Under the pieces are notes generated by a model. The model was not told the DNA's origin, made no database searches, and saw only the letters and a program-made list of their open reading frames with translations. From Neomesorhizobium albiziae (GTDB lineage: Bacteria; Pseudomonadota; Alphaproteobacteria; Rhizobiales; Rhizobiaceae), in NCBI RefSeq assembly GCF_900114255.1, contig NZ_FOSL01000003.1, positions 255,501-319,500 of the forward strand: DNA of 64,000 nucleotides, in the 5' to 3' direction. Shown here piece by piece: positions 19,826 through 28,442 of this stretch. The position numbers were made by a program, and so were the translations under genes. How positions within the stretch are numbered: position 1 is the first letter of the stretch; the number at the start of each line of letters is the position of its first letter.

Positions 19826-20229
19826 CCACAGAGCGCCGGCCCTGCCGAAACATTTTCGGCCTTTCATGGGCTGAGGTGCCGCTTCGCCGCACCTTGCTGT
19901 GAGCGCCCTACGCGACCTTTGGAGCGGCACACCCGCTCGGCAATTTGAAACCACAAAATCAACCCGGCTACTGATGATTTCCCGCGCGTCATCGCGTGCG
20001 AGAACTCTGTCTGCCGATCTCCATTAGGGAGAGGGCGTATTGCACCGTCCGAAGTGATGACCCGGTTAGCCAGGCGGCTGTGTCGTGTTTGCCGGTTGAT
20101 TTGGTTAGCTTTTAGCCAACGTGCCTCAAGTGCAATTGTCCTTCCAACGAACAGCCACGGCCATCCGAAGCTCAAACTCCAGACGTTCCACTGAGAAGCG
20201 GTAAGGCGGCGGGCTGAACGAGGATCTTC
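19826..20229. other. Intergenic stretch, no gene seen
   Basis: About 400 bases with no ORF showing coding character on either strand. A long minus-strand frame crosses it but overlaps the DUF982 gene and has unlikely composition. It marks the boundary between the core genes and the polysaccharide locus. Confidence 0.5.
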
Positions 20230-20478
20230 GTGAATTGTTCGTTTGCGATGCCCGTCATTGTCGCCAAAGGTTACTGCCTTCTGATGGTCGCAGATGCAGA
20301 GGCAGCCGCCGCGTTCCTGTCGGATCGCTGGCCGAGATATGGCCCCAGGCACGCGGAAGCGGCCGAACGGGTGAGGATGGCGATCGATGGCGACGCCACT
20401 CCGCTCGAGGCAATGCAGGCCTTCGTGGCCGCCGCACGCGAAGCCGAAATTCTCGTCGAAGGTTACGTGCTGAGTTGA
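20230..20478 (+). CDS. DUF982 family protein
   Basis: A small 82-residue protein of a family common in rhizobia and of unknown function. The signature LSDRWPRYGPRHAEAAERV followed by ATPLEAMQAFVAAAREAEIL is clear. A GTG start at 20230 has GAGG seven bases upstream; an ATG at 20248 is possible. It precedes wecB by about 70 bases on the same strand. Confidence 0.75.
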   Translation: MNCSFAMPVIVAKGYCLLMVADAEAAAAFLSDRWPRYGPRHAEAAERVRMAIDGDATPLEAMQAFVAAAREAEILVEGYVLS

Positions 20479-20551
20479 CCGCGATCCCGATGGGTCAGCG
20501 ATGCCCTGGCCCGCTCCCGACAATCACAGCTTCTGGTTCAGGTGATCGGTG

Positions 20552-21832
20552 ATGAAGAAAGTTCTGACCATTTTCGGCACCCGCCCGGAAGCAATCAAGA
20601 TGGCGCCGGTGATATCCGAACTGCGGCGGAGCGAGGAACTCGAATCCGTTGTCTGCGTGACTGCCCAGCACAGGGCCCTGCTCGACCAGGTGCTCGAGCT
20701 TTTTGATATCAAGCCGGACCATGACCTCGATCTCATGCAGCCGAACCAGACGCTCGACCAGTTGACCGCACGCGCGTTGACCGGCATCGGCGTCGTCCTC
20801 GACCAGGTGAAGCCTGACGTCGTTCTGGTTCATGGCGACACCACGACGACGTTGTCCGCATCGCTCGCCGCTTTTTACCGCAAATTGCCCGTCGGGCATG
20901 TCGAGGCCGGTCTGAGGTCGGGCTCGCTGCTGGCGCCCTGGCCCGAAGAAATGAACCGCCGCGTCGCCACGCTTGCGACGCGTTTTCATTTCGCGCCGAC
21001 CGAACAATCGCGCCGCAACCTGCTTCTCGAAGGCATTCCCGCCAGCGATGTCCACGTCACAGGCAACACGGTGATCGACGCCTTGTTCGAGACGGTCGCG
21101 AAAGTGCGCTCGTCTCCGCAGAAATTGCGGCAGTTCGAGCAGAAATTCTCTTTCCTGGATAAACGGCGTCCGCTGATCCTTGTGACCGGACATCGCCGGG
21201 AAAACTTCGGCGCCGGCTTCGAGGACATCTGCCACGCGCTTCTCGATATCGCCGCCAATCACGACGTGCAGATCGTCTACCCCGTGCACCCCAATCCAAG
21301 TGTGCGCGAACCGGTCGAGCGGCTGCTCAAGCAGGAACCGTCCATCCATCTGATCGAGCCGCAGGAATACGAGCCGTTCGTTTACCTGATGGAGAAATCC
21401 CATCTGATCATCACCGATTCCGGCGGCGTACAGGAAGAAGCACCGTCGCTCGGCAAGCCGATCCTGGTCATGCGCGATACGACCGAGCGCCCCGAGGCGG
21501 TCGATGCCGGCACAGTCATCCTTGTCGGCACGTCGAGAGCGCGGATCGCCGGCGAAGCCGGCCGCCTTCTCACCGACCTGCGGCATTATCGACACATGGC
21601 GCAGGCGATCAATCCTTATGGCGATGGCCAGGCGGCTCAACGAATCCGGCAGATCATCGAGAGCCGGCTTGTCGAAGCGCCTTCCGCTCATACCGGCGGC
21701 TTCGTTGGCCACGCCAAGAGGAGCAAGGTTGCTTTACTGGATCGCGGCAGGTTCGACAGGGTGCCGGCATTGAAGCACGCCGCCCGCACCGCTGTTCGAC
21801 GTGAAGAGCCCCCGGAAATCCCGACCGACTGA
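20552..21832 (+). CDS. wecB: UDP-N-acetylglucosamine 2-epimerase (non-hydrolysing)
   Basis: This enzyme interconverts UDP-GlcNAc and UDP-ManNAc in the cytosol, feeding UDP-ManNAcA synthesis. The 426-residue protein has the family opening KVLTIFGTRPEAIKMAPVI, then HGDTTTTLSASLAAFY, VEAGLRSG, TGHRRENFG and ITDSGGVQEEAPSLGKP. A ~45-residue extension after the usual end (KRSKVALLDRGRFDRV onward) is unusual. An in-frame GTG is one codon upstream. wecC, the next enzyme, is about 9.5 kb away on the opposite strand. Confidence 0.93.
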   Translation: MKKVLTIFGTRPEAIKMAPVISELRRSEELESVVCVTAQHRALLDQVLELFDIKPDHDLDLMQPNQTLDQLTARALTGIGVVLDQVKPDVVLVHGDTTTTLSASLAAFYRKLPVGHVEAGLRSGSLLAPWPEEMNRRVATLATRFHFAPTEQSRRNLLLEGIPASDVHVTGNTVIDALFETVAKVRSSPQKLRQFEQKFSFLDKRRPLILVTGHRRENFGAGFEDICHALLDIAANHDVQIVYPVHPNPSVREPVERLLKQEPSIHLIEPQEYEPFVYLMEKSHLIITDSGGVQEEAPSLGKPILVMRDTTERPEAVDAGTVILVGTSRARIAGEAGRLLTDLRHYRHMAQAINPYGDGQAAQRIRQIIESRLVEAPSAHTGGFVGHAKRSKVALLDRGRFDRVPALKHAARTAVRREEPPEIPTD

Positions 21833-21974
21833 TGGACGAAGCAGGGAGCGTGCACAGGGCGCCTGCATTTCGTTGATTCCTACAGATTTGGAAACTGAAC
21901 CTCGCCAGCCCATCGAAACGGCGGGCCGTTCCGGCGCGTAACTGCGCAACAACAGGGGTCGAATGATCGTTCGT

Positions 21975-22826
21975 TCAGCCCTGCGACGGCTGCACAAGCG
22001 ATTGCACGTTGCGATCGCTTATAACCAGGCGCGTGATGGCGGCGTCGACCGTGTCGACATTATCGGCATAGGCGTAGACAAGCGCATAATCGCAGATCTG
22101 ATTGATGACGCGCGGTAGGCCGTGACTGGCGGTGAACACCACGTCGCATGCTTCGGGAGTGAAGATCTCGCGCTCGGCGCCGACCACCCTGAGCCGGTGG
22201 TTGATGTACTCCCGGACTGCATCGCGCGACATGCCCGACAGATGGAAGCGTGCCGAAACCCGCTGCGCAAACTGCAGCAGCTTCGGCCGGCCGATGATCT
22301 GGTTGAGCTCCGGCTGGCCGACGAGGACAATCTGCAACAGTTCGTCGCGCTCGCCGTTCAGGTTGGAGAAACACCGGAGTTCCTCAAGCATCTTCTCGGA
22401 AAGGTTTTGTGCCTCGTCGAATATGAGCACCGTATGATTTCCCGCGGCCAGTTCGGAATGCAGCAGCGCTTCGAACTGGGCAAAGCGCTTCACGTAGGGC
22501 ATTGCCTCGACGATAGGGTGGCCGAGCGACGACATCACCCAGTGCAGGAGTTGCCCCCTGTCGCCGTGTGCATTCGAGATAAGTCCGATCCGCAGGTCCC
22601 GCGGCGCGGCCCGCAGCAGATGGCGGATGAGCGTCGTCTTGCCGACGCCGATTTCACCAGTGATGACCGTAATCGGCGCGAAGGTCGCCAGCCCGTATTC
22701 CAGCAGCGCGTAGGCGCGCGCATGATTTGACGACCAGAACAGAAAATCGGGGTCCGGCAACAGCGTGAAGGGACGCCCACGCAGCCCAAAGTATTCAGAA
22801 TAGATCAGGAACGAGCTGGACATCAT
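21975..22826 (-). CDS. ExeA/GspA-like AAA ATPase of a polysaccharide locus
   Basis: This is an AAA+ ATPase of the type found beside Wzz and tyrosine kinases in EPS gene sets. The 283-residue product starts near SSSFLIYSEYFGLRGRPF and has Walker A in GEIGVGKTTLI and Walker B in VLIFDEAQNLS. It also has the LVGQPELN sensor region and a C-terminal helical lid. There is no peptidoglycan-binding domain. The frame is open upstream, with an alternative ATG at 22898 seven bases after the kinase stop; 22826 best matches where homologues begin. It is the last gene of the Wzz-kinase-ATPase operon. Its role in export or length control is inferred. Confidence 0.82.
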   Translation of the reverse strand: MMSSSFLIYSEYFGLRGRPFTLLPDPDFLFWSSNHARAYALLEYGLATFAPITVITGEIGVGKTTLIRHLLRAAPRDLRIGLISNAHGDRGQLLHWVMSSLGHPIVEAMPYVKRFAQFEALLHSELAAGNHTVLIFDEAQNLSEKMLEELRCFSNLNGERDELLQIVLVGQPELNQIIGRPKLLQFAQRVSARFHLSGMSRDAVREYINHRLRVVGAEREIFTPEACDVVFTASHGLPRVINQICDYALVYAYADNVDTVDAAITRLVISDRNVQSLVQPSQG

Positions 22827-22905
22827 GGATCGGGTGCTTGAGGAGGCCGTCTCGTCAACCGACGAGATTGAGCGCCTTGGCGAAGAGAGATCGGCCATTT
22901 GCGGA

Positions 22906-23754
22906 CTAGTACCCATAGGTTTCGGTGACATGCTGGCTCTTGTTGAGCACGACGCCGAGAACATTCGTCTTCAGCGCAAGCTCCCGCTCACAAAGATCCG
23001 CCTCGGTTAGGGTGCTCGATTCGGCCGCCACAACGAGGATCGCACAATCGACATTCGGCAAGAACGCCATCACATCGTCGTTCGCCAGCATTGGCGGCAG
23101 GTCGAACAGCACGACATCCGGGTTCAGTCGCTGCTGCAGGCTCGCCAACGCCTTGGTTGTGTCGGTGTTCTGCAGGAGTTCCGCAGCGAGATGCACCGGC
23201 CGGGAATTGGACGCCACCGCGACATTGTCGCCATAGCGGAGCAGCGTGCTTTCAAGCGGCACCTGTCCCTTCAGGAAATCCTCCATCGACGATGGATTCC
23301 GGATACCCAGCGACTTGGCGATCTGCGGTCGCCTGAGATCGAGATCGACGACGACCGTGCGGCAATCCTTCTGGTGCGCGAGGCTGAAGGCCAGATTGAG
23401 CGTGACCATGGTCTTGCCGCACCCTGGCGTTGGCGACGTTATGGCGATCGAACGCCAATTGTTCTGCCGCAGCAATTGCAGCACGCGGGTGCGCATCATG
23501 TCGAAAGCAGTGTGGGCGGGATCGGAGCGACGGGCCGTAACCAGCCGGGCTGCGGTCGCCTGGTCGGGGATAAGCCGGCCCGCCTCGAGTTTCGCCCACA
23601 ACGCGTCTCCGACGGAGTGAACCGACGGGATCGACCGTTCGGGCAGGCGCACCGGGCTGTGTTCTTCCCTCGCCTTCTGCATGGCAGTCTGAATACGATC
23701 GAGAACTCCCGGGCCTTCCGGGGTTTTCTGAGCTGAGGCTTCAGAACCAGACAT
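22906..23754 (-). CDS. BY-type tyrosine kinase, CpsD/CapB-like
   Basis: This cytoplasmic bacterial tyrosine kinase partners a Wzz-type membrane protein to control chain length. The 282-residue protein has Walker A at ~107-115 (SPTPGCGKT), Walker A' at ~134-143 (VVVDLDLRRPQ) and Walker B in VVLFDLPPML. The C-terminal tail is short, TETYGY, with only two tyrosines instead of the usual cluster. The ATG directly abuts the Wzz stop codon, so the kinase and its activator are split, unlike the fused Wzc of enterics. Confidence 0.88.
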   Translation of the reverse strand: MSGSEASAQKTPEGPGVLDRIQTAMQKAREEHSPVRLPERSIPSVHSVGDALWAKLEAGRLIPDQATAARLVTARRSDPAHTAFDMMRTRVLQLLRQNNWRSIAITSPTPGCGKTMVTLNLAFSLAHQKDCRTVVVDLDLRRPQIAKSLGIRNPSSMEDFLKGQVPLESTLLRYGDNVAVASNSRPVHLAAELLQNTDTTKALASLQQRLNPDVVLFDLPPMLANDDVMAFLPNVDCAILVVAAESSTLTEADLCERELALKTNVLGVVLNKSQHVTETYGY

Positions 23755-25320
23755 CTACAGCACCCGGCTGCTGTCGAGAGCGACGAGAAACGCTTCGAAA
23801 ACAGTCCTCAATGGCGTTCGATAGAAATGCAGGGCGGCGAGAAAGATGAAAGACGTGATGGCGGCGATCGCACACCCGACCGCCATCCTCCGGTGTTTGT
23901 CCTGTTTCTCGCCTGCGACCCAGATGTAGGGAATGGTGGCAAGCGGCTGGGCCTGCAGAACCTGCGCAAGTTCAGAGGGTCGTCTGATCGACCGGTTCAG
24001 CAGTTCCAGCAGCACGACCAGGCCTAGTCCGCAGGCAAACCCACCGGCAATTCCCAGACCTGCAATGCGCTTTCTGTTCGGGCTGACCGGGTCCGTTGGC
24101 GCCGTTGCCGGCTCCACGACGGAGAAGCGCCCGCCCTTTGAGCGTATCTCGATCTGTTCACCAGCGGAAGCTTCTGCCAGGCGAGCGACCATCAAGTTGT
24201 ATTGAGTCTGGATGTTTGCGCGCTGCCGCTCAAGCGAGTTCAGCAGCGTTTCGTTGTTCGGCGTCGCGGCGATCGACTTTTCCAGCTCGGACAAGTACGC
24301 GGTGATGGACGACCGTTCGCGGCTGATGAAGGCCAGCCGCTCGTCGATCTCCGACAGTTGAAGATCGAGCTCGCTCGGTCCGGCCTTGCCGTTCTGTTTC
24401 TCATCCTGCCCGGTCTGGATCTTTTTCTGCAGGGCGGCGATGCGCGTCTGCAGCGTCACGACGTTGGGGCTGCCTTCGGCAAAAATAGCAAGCTGCTCCG
24501 AGAGGGCTCGGTTCAGGTCCTGCAGCATCTGCTGATCGGGTGAAACGGGGCCGGCGTTCATGAGCTTGCCGGTGGTCTCGAACATCTGAACGAGGTTGGT
24601 GCGCCGGGTGCGCAGGCCGGCTTCTTCGCGCTCAAGCAGGAGCAATCTTTCCTGTTGCGTGCTCTGCTGGTTGCGTCGGAAATCCAGGCTGTCCGGCAGA
24701 GCTTCCTTGTTGGCGTTTTTGAAATCGAGAATCTGGGCTTCGAGCTTGGTCAGGATCCCACCCAGCCGTTTGACCTCCTGGTCGAAGAACTGCATCGTGT
24801 CACCGGCACGGCTGGTACGCAGATTCATGTTCTTGTTGAGGATGAACGTGACCAGTTCGTTCACGACCCGGGCTGCAAGCGCGGGGTCCCTGGCCTCGAA
24901 GGAAACGTTGAAGATGGTGGCGCCGCGGCCTTCGCCCGTGTTCAGCTGCAATTGTTCGAAAGAGATGCGCGATCGCATGTTGTCGACGATGTCGGCGTCC
25001 GCGAGCTTGGTTTTCCGCGCGGCGTAAACGTTCATGCGCTCTGCAAGCGCCAGAAGATTTTCACGCGTGGTAATCTCCTGCTCTATCACCTGCAGCTGCG
25101 CGATGGCGTTGGTCGACACCGTAGGCCGCACCATGTCGGCGGAGATTTGCGGATCCTCGACCAGGATCCTGGCGCTGGCGCGATAGACTGGTGGCAGAAG
25201 GTAGGCGATCACGATCCCAGCCGCGGCCAGAAAAGCTGCTACCGCCAGGAAATACGGCAGCCTTCGCAACACAATGGAAGCGTAAAAACGGAAATCGATG
25301 TCGCCCAAGCCTGCACCCAC
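23755..25320 (-). CDS. Wzz/GNVR-domain chain-length determinant
   Basis: This inner-membrane polysaccharide co-polymerase has 521 residues. TM1 lies at ~22-42 (YFLAVAAFLAAAGIVIAYLL), followed by the Wzz domain (VYRASARILVEDPQIS), long periplasmic coiled coils (~165-385), the GNVR-like segment and a Pro-rich stretch. TM2 is near 415-435 and another hydrophobic segment near 470-490. It has no kinase domain; the separate kinase follows at once. It begins with GTG at 25320, with no clear ribosome site. It is first in the operon, with a ~400-base promoter region ahead. Confidence 0.87.
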   Translation of the reverse strand: MGAGLGDIDFRFYASIVLRRLPYFLAVAAFLAAAGIVIAYLLPPVYRASARILVEDPQISADMVRPTVSTNAIAQLQVIEQEITTRENLLALAERMNVYAARKTKLADADIVDNMRSRISFEQLQLNTGEGRGATIFNVSFEARDPALAARVVNELVTFILNKNMNLRTSRAGDTMQFFDQEVKRLGGILTKLEAQILDFKNANKEALPDSLDFRRNQQSTQQERLLLLEREEAGLRTRRTNLVQMFETTGKLMNAGPVSPDQQMLQDLNRALSEQLAIFAEGSPNVVTLQTRIAALQKKIQTGQDEKQNGKAGPSELDLQLSEIDERLAFISRERSSITAYLSELEKSIAATPNNETLLNSLERQRANIQTQYNLMVARLAEASAGEQIEIRSKGGRFSVVEPATAPTDPVSPNRKRIAGLGIAGGFACGLGLVVLLELLNRSIRRPSELAQVLQAQPLATIPYIWVAGEKQDKHRRMAVGCAIAAITSFIFLAALHFYRTPLRTVFEAFLVALDSSRVL

Positions 25321-25716
25321 TGTTAGGCCGGCACGGCGCCGGACCGGGGGGCATTCTCAAACGCTGGGCCGCGTGATGAAAGACAACCGATAGTTTAGGG
25401 CAAAACGCGGTTGGAGCCGAGACCTAATACCTATGGGTGGAGGGGTTCACCCTACGCATGAAACAGGACGGGCTCGCCGCGATCTTGTCTCATTTTGCTT
25501 GCAGCTCAAAAGCCTCTGAACCCATCGTCCACGGCTTGCTGGCGAAGCAGCGGGCAGCCGGAGATTCTCGCTCCTGAGTTGCGCAGACAGCGCCGGCGTT
25601 GAAGGATTGCGCGCTACAGCAGTGCCGGGATTCGGCAACCGCGCTGCAGCTTCTCGTTGCCCATGTCGTGTCACCCGAAACCGGGGCACTTTCGGGTTGA
25701 TAGCACTGGCTCCGGG
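25321..25716. promoter_or_regulatory. Promoter region of the Wzz-kinase-ATPase operon
   Basis: About 400 bases lie between the GMC oxidoreductase stop and the Wzz start, with no gene seen. A small inverted repeat (GGGTG, 8-base gap, CACCC; about 25434-25451) lies some 115 bases before the Wzz start and could be an operator. Confidence 0.35.
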
Positions 25717-27369
25717 TCATGTTCCGGATAGACCCGGAATGGGTTCGAGAACTCCCGCCGTGGTCGGCGCCAGGTCCGGCCTCGGTACGCGCCGCAGCAG
25801 CGAGTCGGCAAGCCACATGGTCATCTTCATGATGGTGAATGTCGGATTTGCACTTCCGGCGGTTGGAAATACCGAAGCGCTGACAACGGCGACATTGGGC
25901 ACGCCGTGGCAACGCAGATCCGGCCCGACAACCGATTCGGCAGGGTCGGTTCCCATCCGCGTCGACCCCGATGGGTGGGCGCATGCCTCGGCCTGCGCAA
26001 TGATCGGCGTTGAGGTGTCGGCGGCGGCCGGTGTCAGGTTCAGCGGGCAGACCGCGTCCAGACCAGCCTGCCGCCAATAGCCAGCCAGGTTGGCAACCGC
26101 CGAGCGGAAGGTTCGCTCGTCGCTTTCGGTCGGAGCCCATTCCAGCAAGGCCATCGGGACGCCGAAGCGGTCCCGCGATTGCGAAAGCCTGATGCGATTG
26201 TCCCACTGCGGAAGCTGCTCAACGCAGGTCATCATTTGCAGGTCGACGCCAGCCGGCACAAACAGTTGATGGCGGATGAGGCGCCAATAGGCGCTGCGCG
26301 CGACAAGACCGACGTTCTTCGACAGGCGCCTCAGGTCGGCGACGCTCAGATCGCGCCGCTGCAGCCCCTGGGCTATTCTCTTCACGTCAGCGAGCGGGCT
26401 CTCCGCAAGATCCATCGCGACATAAGCGAACGCACTCCCCGCCTGGTCCTTGACCTGCGCGGCCCTCGAGAGCTCTAGGTGTAGATCGCGGCGCGTGGAA
26501 TTGACGAACCGATAGCCGAAAAGCCGGTTGGTGGCGACGGGATCCCGTCTGTCTATCACCGCGACTTTGGCCTTGAGATGGTCCTGGAAATATCGTCCGA
26601 GAACCCGGGATCGGGCGAAGGCATGGTTGTCCGAGGCCGCGTCGAGCAGAAGCAGCAGGCGTGTCGTTTCGATGGTCCCGGCCGCGAAAACGAAATCGTC
26701 GGCGCGAACCTTGAGTTCCTTGCCGTTGAAGTTGCGAGCGGTGATGCCCCGCAGCCTGCCGCCGCCCCTGTCGAGCTCGAAACCACATACGGTCGCGCCA
26801 AGCCATATCTCGATGTTCTTCAGGCTGCCGAGTTCGTCCTTAAGCACCGTAGCAACGTTGCAGCGTTTGAAGCTTGGGCATTTTGCCCATCGCGGCGTCA
26901 GCGTGGCATCGCCGTCCGGAAACATCTTGCGGCTTGCGGTCCTCTCGGGCGCGATCTCCTCATAGGAACCCGGCGCAACCTTGAATATCTCTTCGATTTC
27001 TCCCTCATACCGGGAGAATCTGCTCATCGTGATGGGCCAACCCGGCTGGGCGATATGCGCGCGCTCGCCCGCCTCGTGGTCGGTTATCGGGATCATCCGG
27101 CCACCCCAGCGGCTGGAGGTACCCCCAAGCCCTCGATAGCGGCCCGTGAGGGCACGCGAATAGCGACCGGCCGGGTCCTCGATGTCGTTCAGGCGATGAA
27201 CCTCGTCGTCGTGAGTCTTGTTGCCGCTTTCGACAACGATGACTTTCTGGCCACTTGCCGCGACACGCCTGGCGAGCAGGAGGCCAGCAATTCCGGCGCC
27301 GATCACGCAGATCGGTCCGGAAATACTTCTGGAGCCATCGGGCAAATCCTTAAGTTCAAAAACAGACAT
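25717..27369 (-). CDS. GMC-family FAD oxidoreductase
   Basis: This flavoprotein of the glucose-methanol-choline group oxidises alcohol groups. The 550-residue protein has the FAD-binding dinucleotide motif CVIGAGIAGLLLARRV at ~22-37. It also has a GGTSSRWGGRM region near 85 and the C-terminal GMC part with GSTRMGTDPAES and GSANPTFTIMKMTMWLAD. There is no signal peptide. The start has AAGGA at good spacing. It lies between two polysaccharide operons and is divergent from a GT2 gene. Its substrate, perhaps a sugar or polyol in this pathway, is unknown. Confidence 0.85.
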   Translation of the reverse strand: MSVFELKDLPDGSRSISGPICVIGAGIAGLLLARRVAASGQKVIVVESGNKTHDDEVHRLNDIEDPAGRYSRALTGRYRGLGGTSSRWGGRMIPITDHEAGERAHIAQPGWPITMSRFSRYEGEIEEIFKVAPGSYEEIAPERTASRKMFPDGDATLTPRWAKCPSFKRCNVATVLKDELGSLKNIEIWLGATVCGFELDRGGGRLRGITARNFNGKELKVRADDFVFAAGTIETTRLLLLLDAASDNHAFARSRVLGRYFQDHLKAKVAVIDRRDPVATNRLFGYRFVNSTRRDLHLELSRAAQVKDQAGSAFAYVAMDLAESPLADVKRIAQGLQRRDLSVADLRRLSKNVGLVARSAYWRLIRHQLFVPAGVDLQMMTCVEQLPQWDNRIRLSQSRDRFGVPMALLEWAPTESDERTFRSAVANLAGYWRQAGLDAVCPLNLTPAAADTSTPIIAQAEACAHPSGSTRMGTDPAESVVGPDLRCHGVPNVAVVSASVFPTAGSANPTFTIMKMTMWLADSLLRRVPRPDLAPTTAGVLEPIPGLSGT

Positions 27370-27386
27370 AGTCCATCCTTTGCAAG

Positions 27387-27417
27387 ATTGTTTTCAAGAA
27401 CAATGTTAGCAATTGTT
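27387..27417. promoter_or_regulatory. Triple ATTGTT/AACAAT half-sites
   Basis: ATTGTT (27387), AACAAT (27399) and ATTGTT (27412) lie at 12-13 base steps just upstream of the GMC gene, in a very AT-rich divergent region. This phased arrangement resembles a regulator-binding cluster, for example of a Ros/MucR type. Binding is inferred. Confidence 0.4.
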
Positions 27418-27465
27418 ATTTTATATTTGTGTTTGATGTTACTACATGATACAGAGGATGGAACT

Positions 27466-27485
27466 AACCTATTAGTATATAGGTT
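27466..27485. promoter_or_regulatory. Palindromic operator candidate before GT2 gene
   Basis: A perfect seven-base inverted repeat AACCTAT-N6-ATAGGTT ends 36 bases before the GT2 start codon, a typical repressor or activator site size and position. Confidence 0.45.
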
Positions 27486-27521
27486 TGCGACGATATCACT
27501 GCGATTTTGGAGATTCCTCCC

Positions 27522-28442
27522 ATGGATTCAACTCCCAGGCTCAGCGTCATCATTCCGCATCTCAACGACGCCGTGGAGCTTGCCCGGTGCCTGGACGCAC
27601 TGCATTCGCAACATGGAGATGACCTTTCTTTCGAAATCATCGTGGTCGACAATGGCTCGTCCGAACTTCCGACGGATGTCTGCGCTACCTATGGCGCTCG
27701 TCTCGAAATCGAACCGATCCCCGGCCCTGGCCCGGCGCGCAACCGCGGCGCACGCGTAGCGACTGCAGATCTGCTCGCCTTCATCGATGCAGACTGCGTC
27801 GCGCTTCCAGGCTGGGTGCGGGCGATCGTGGAGTTCTTCGAACAGAACAAAGCCGTCGACTTTGTCGGCGGCGATATTGATGTCCTTCCGGAAAATCCAG
27901 CACGGCTGACCGCCGTGGAAGCGTATGAAAGCATCTTCAGCTATCGCGCGCGGCTTTACGTCGAACGCTACGGCTTTGCGGCGACGGGAAACATGGCGGT
28001 GCGCGCGGATGCCTTCCGCGCCGTCGGTCCGTTCGGTGGCATTTCGACGATGGAAGACACAGAATGGGGGCAGCGCGCGACCGCGCGTGGCTATCGCATC
28101 GCCTACCTGCCTGGTGCAAAGGTGCTCACCACGCCTTGCAGGTCGTTTGCCGAGCTTTGCCGCCGGTGGGACAGGCATGTCGCGCATGAATTCCGAAACG
28201 TGGGGCGTCATCCTGCCAAGGTCCTCATGTGGGCGGCCAAAAGTGCGGCAATCGCGGCGTCTCCGTTGGCCGAGGTTGTCCGCGTGTTGCGCTCGGATCG
28301 CCTTGAAAGTCTTCCCACCCGGTTGCGCGCGCTTTCATGCTTGACCCGCGTCCGCCTTTACCGTGCCGGCCGGATGATCGCGCTTTTGCTGAGGGACAAT
28401 ACGTCAGTAATGGTCGGAACGTGGAATAGGGAGAAATCCTGA
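27522..28442 (+). CDS. Glycosyltransferase family 2
   Basis: This cytoplasmic GT-A glycosyltransferase of 306 residues is probably one of the repeat-unit assembly enzymes. It shows the opening LSVIIPHLNDAVELARCLDAL, EIIVVDNGSS, PGPARNRGA, the metal-binding AFIDADC (DxD-like) and the acceptor-side MEDTEWGQRATARGY. The C-terminal ~80 residues are basic and could touch the membrane. ATG at 27522 has GGAG nine bases upstream. It stands alone, divergent from the GMC gene. Sugar specificity cannot be read. Confidence 0.88.
   Translation: MDSTPRLSVIIPHLNDAVELARCLDALHSQHGDDLSFEIIVVDNGSSELPTDVCATYGARLEIEPIPGPGPARNRGARVATADLLAFIDADCVALPGWVRAIVEFFEQNKAVDFVGGDIDVLPENPARLTAVEAYESIFSYRARLYVERYGFAATGNMAVRADAFRAVGPFGGISTMEDTEWGQRATARGYRIAYLPGAKVLTTPCRSFAELCRRWDRHVAHEFRNVGRHPAKVLMWAAKSAAIAASPLAEVVRVLRSDRLESLPTRLRALSCLTRVRLYRAGRMIALLLRDNTSVMVGTWNREKS

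Noticed and set aside
19864-20523. Minus-strand frame of 219 codons
   Set aside because: It overlaps the DUF982 gene on the other strand, has poor composition and no domain.
25490-26206. Minus-strand frame overlapping the GMC gene end
   Set aside because: It runs in a different frame over the GMC C-terminus, which carries the family motifs; it is a shadow frame.
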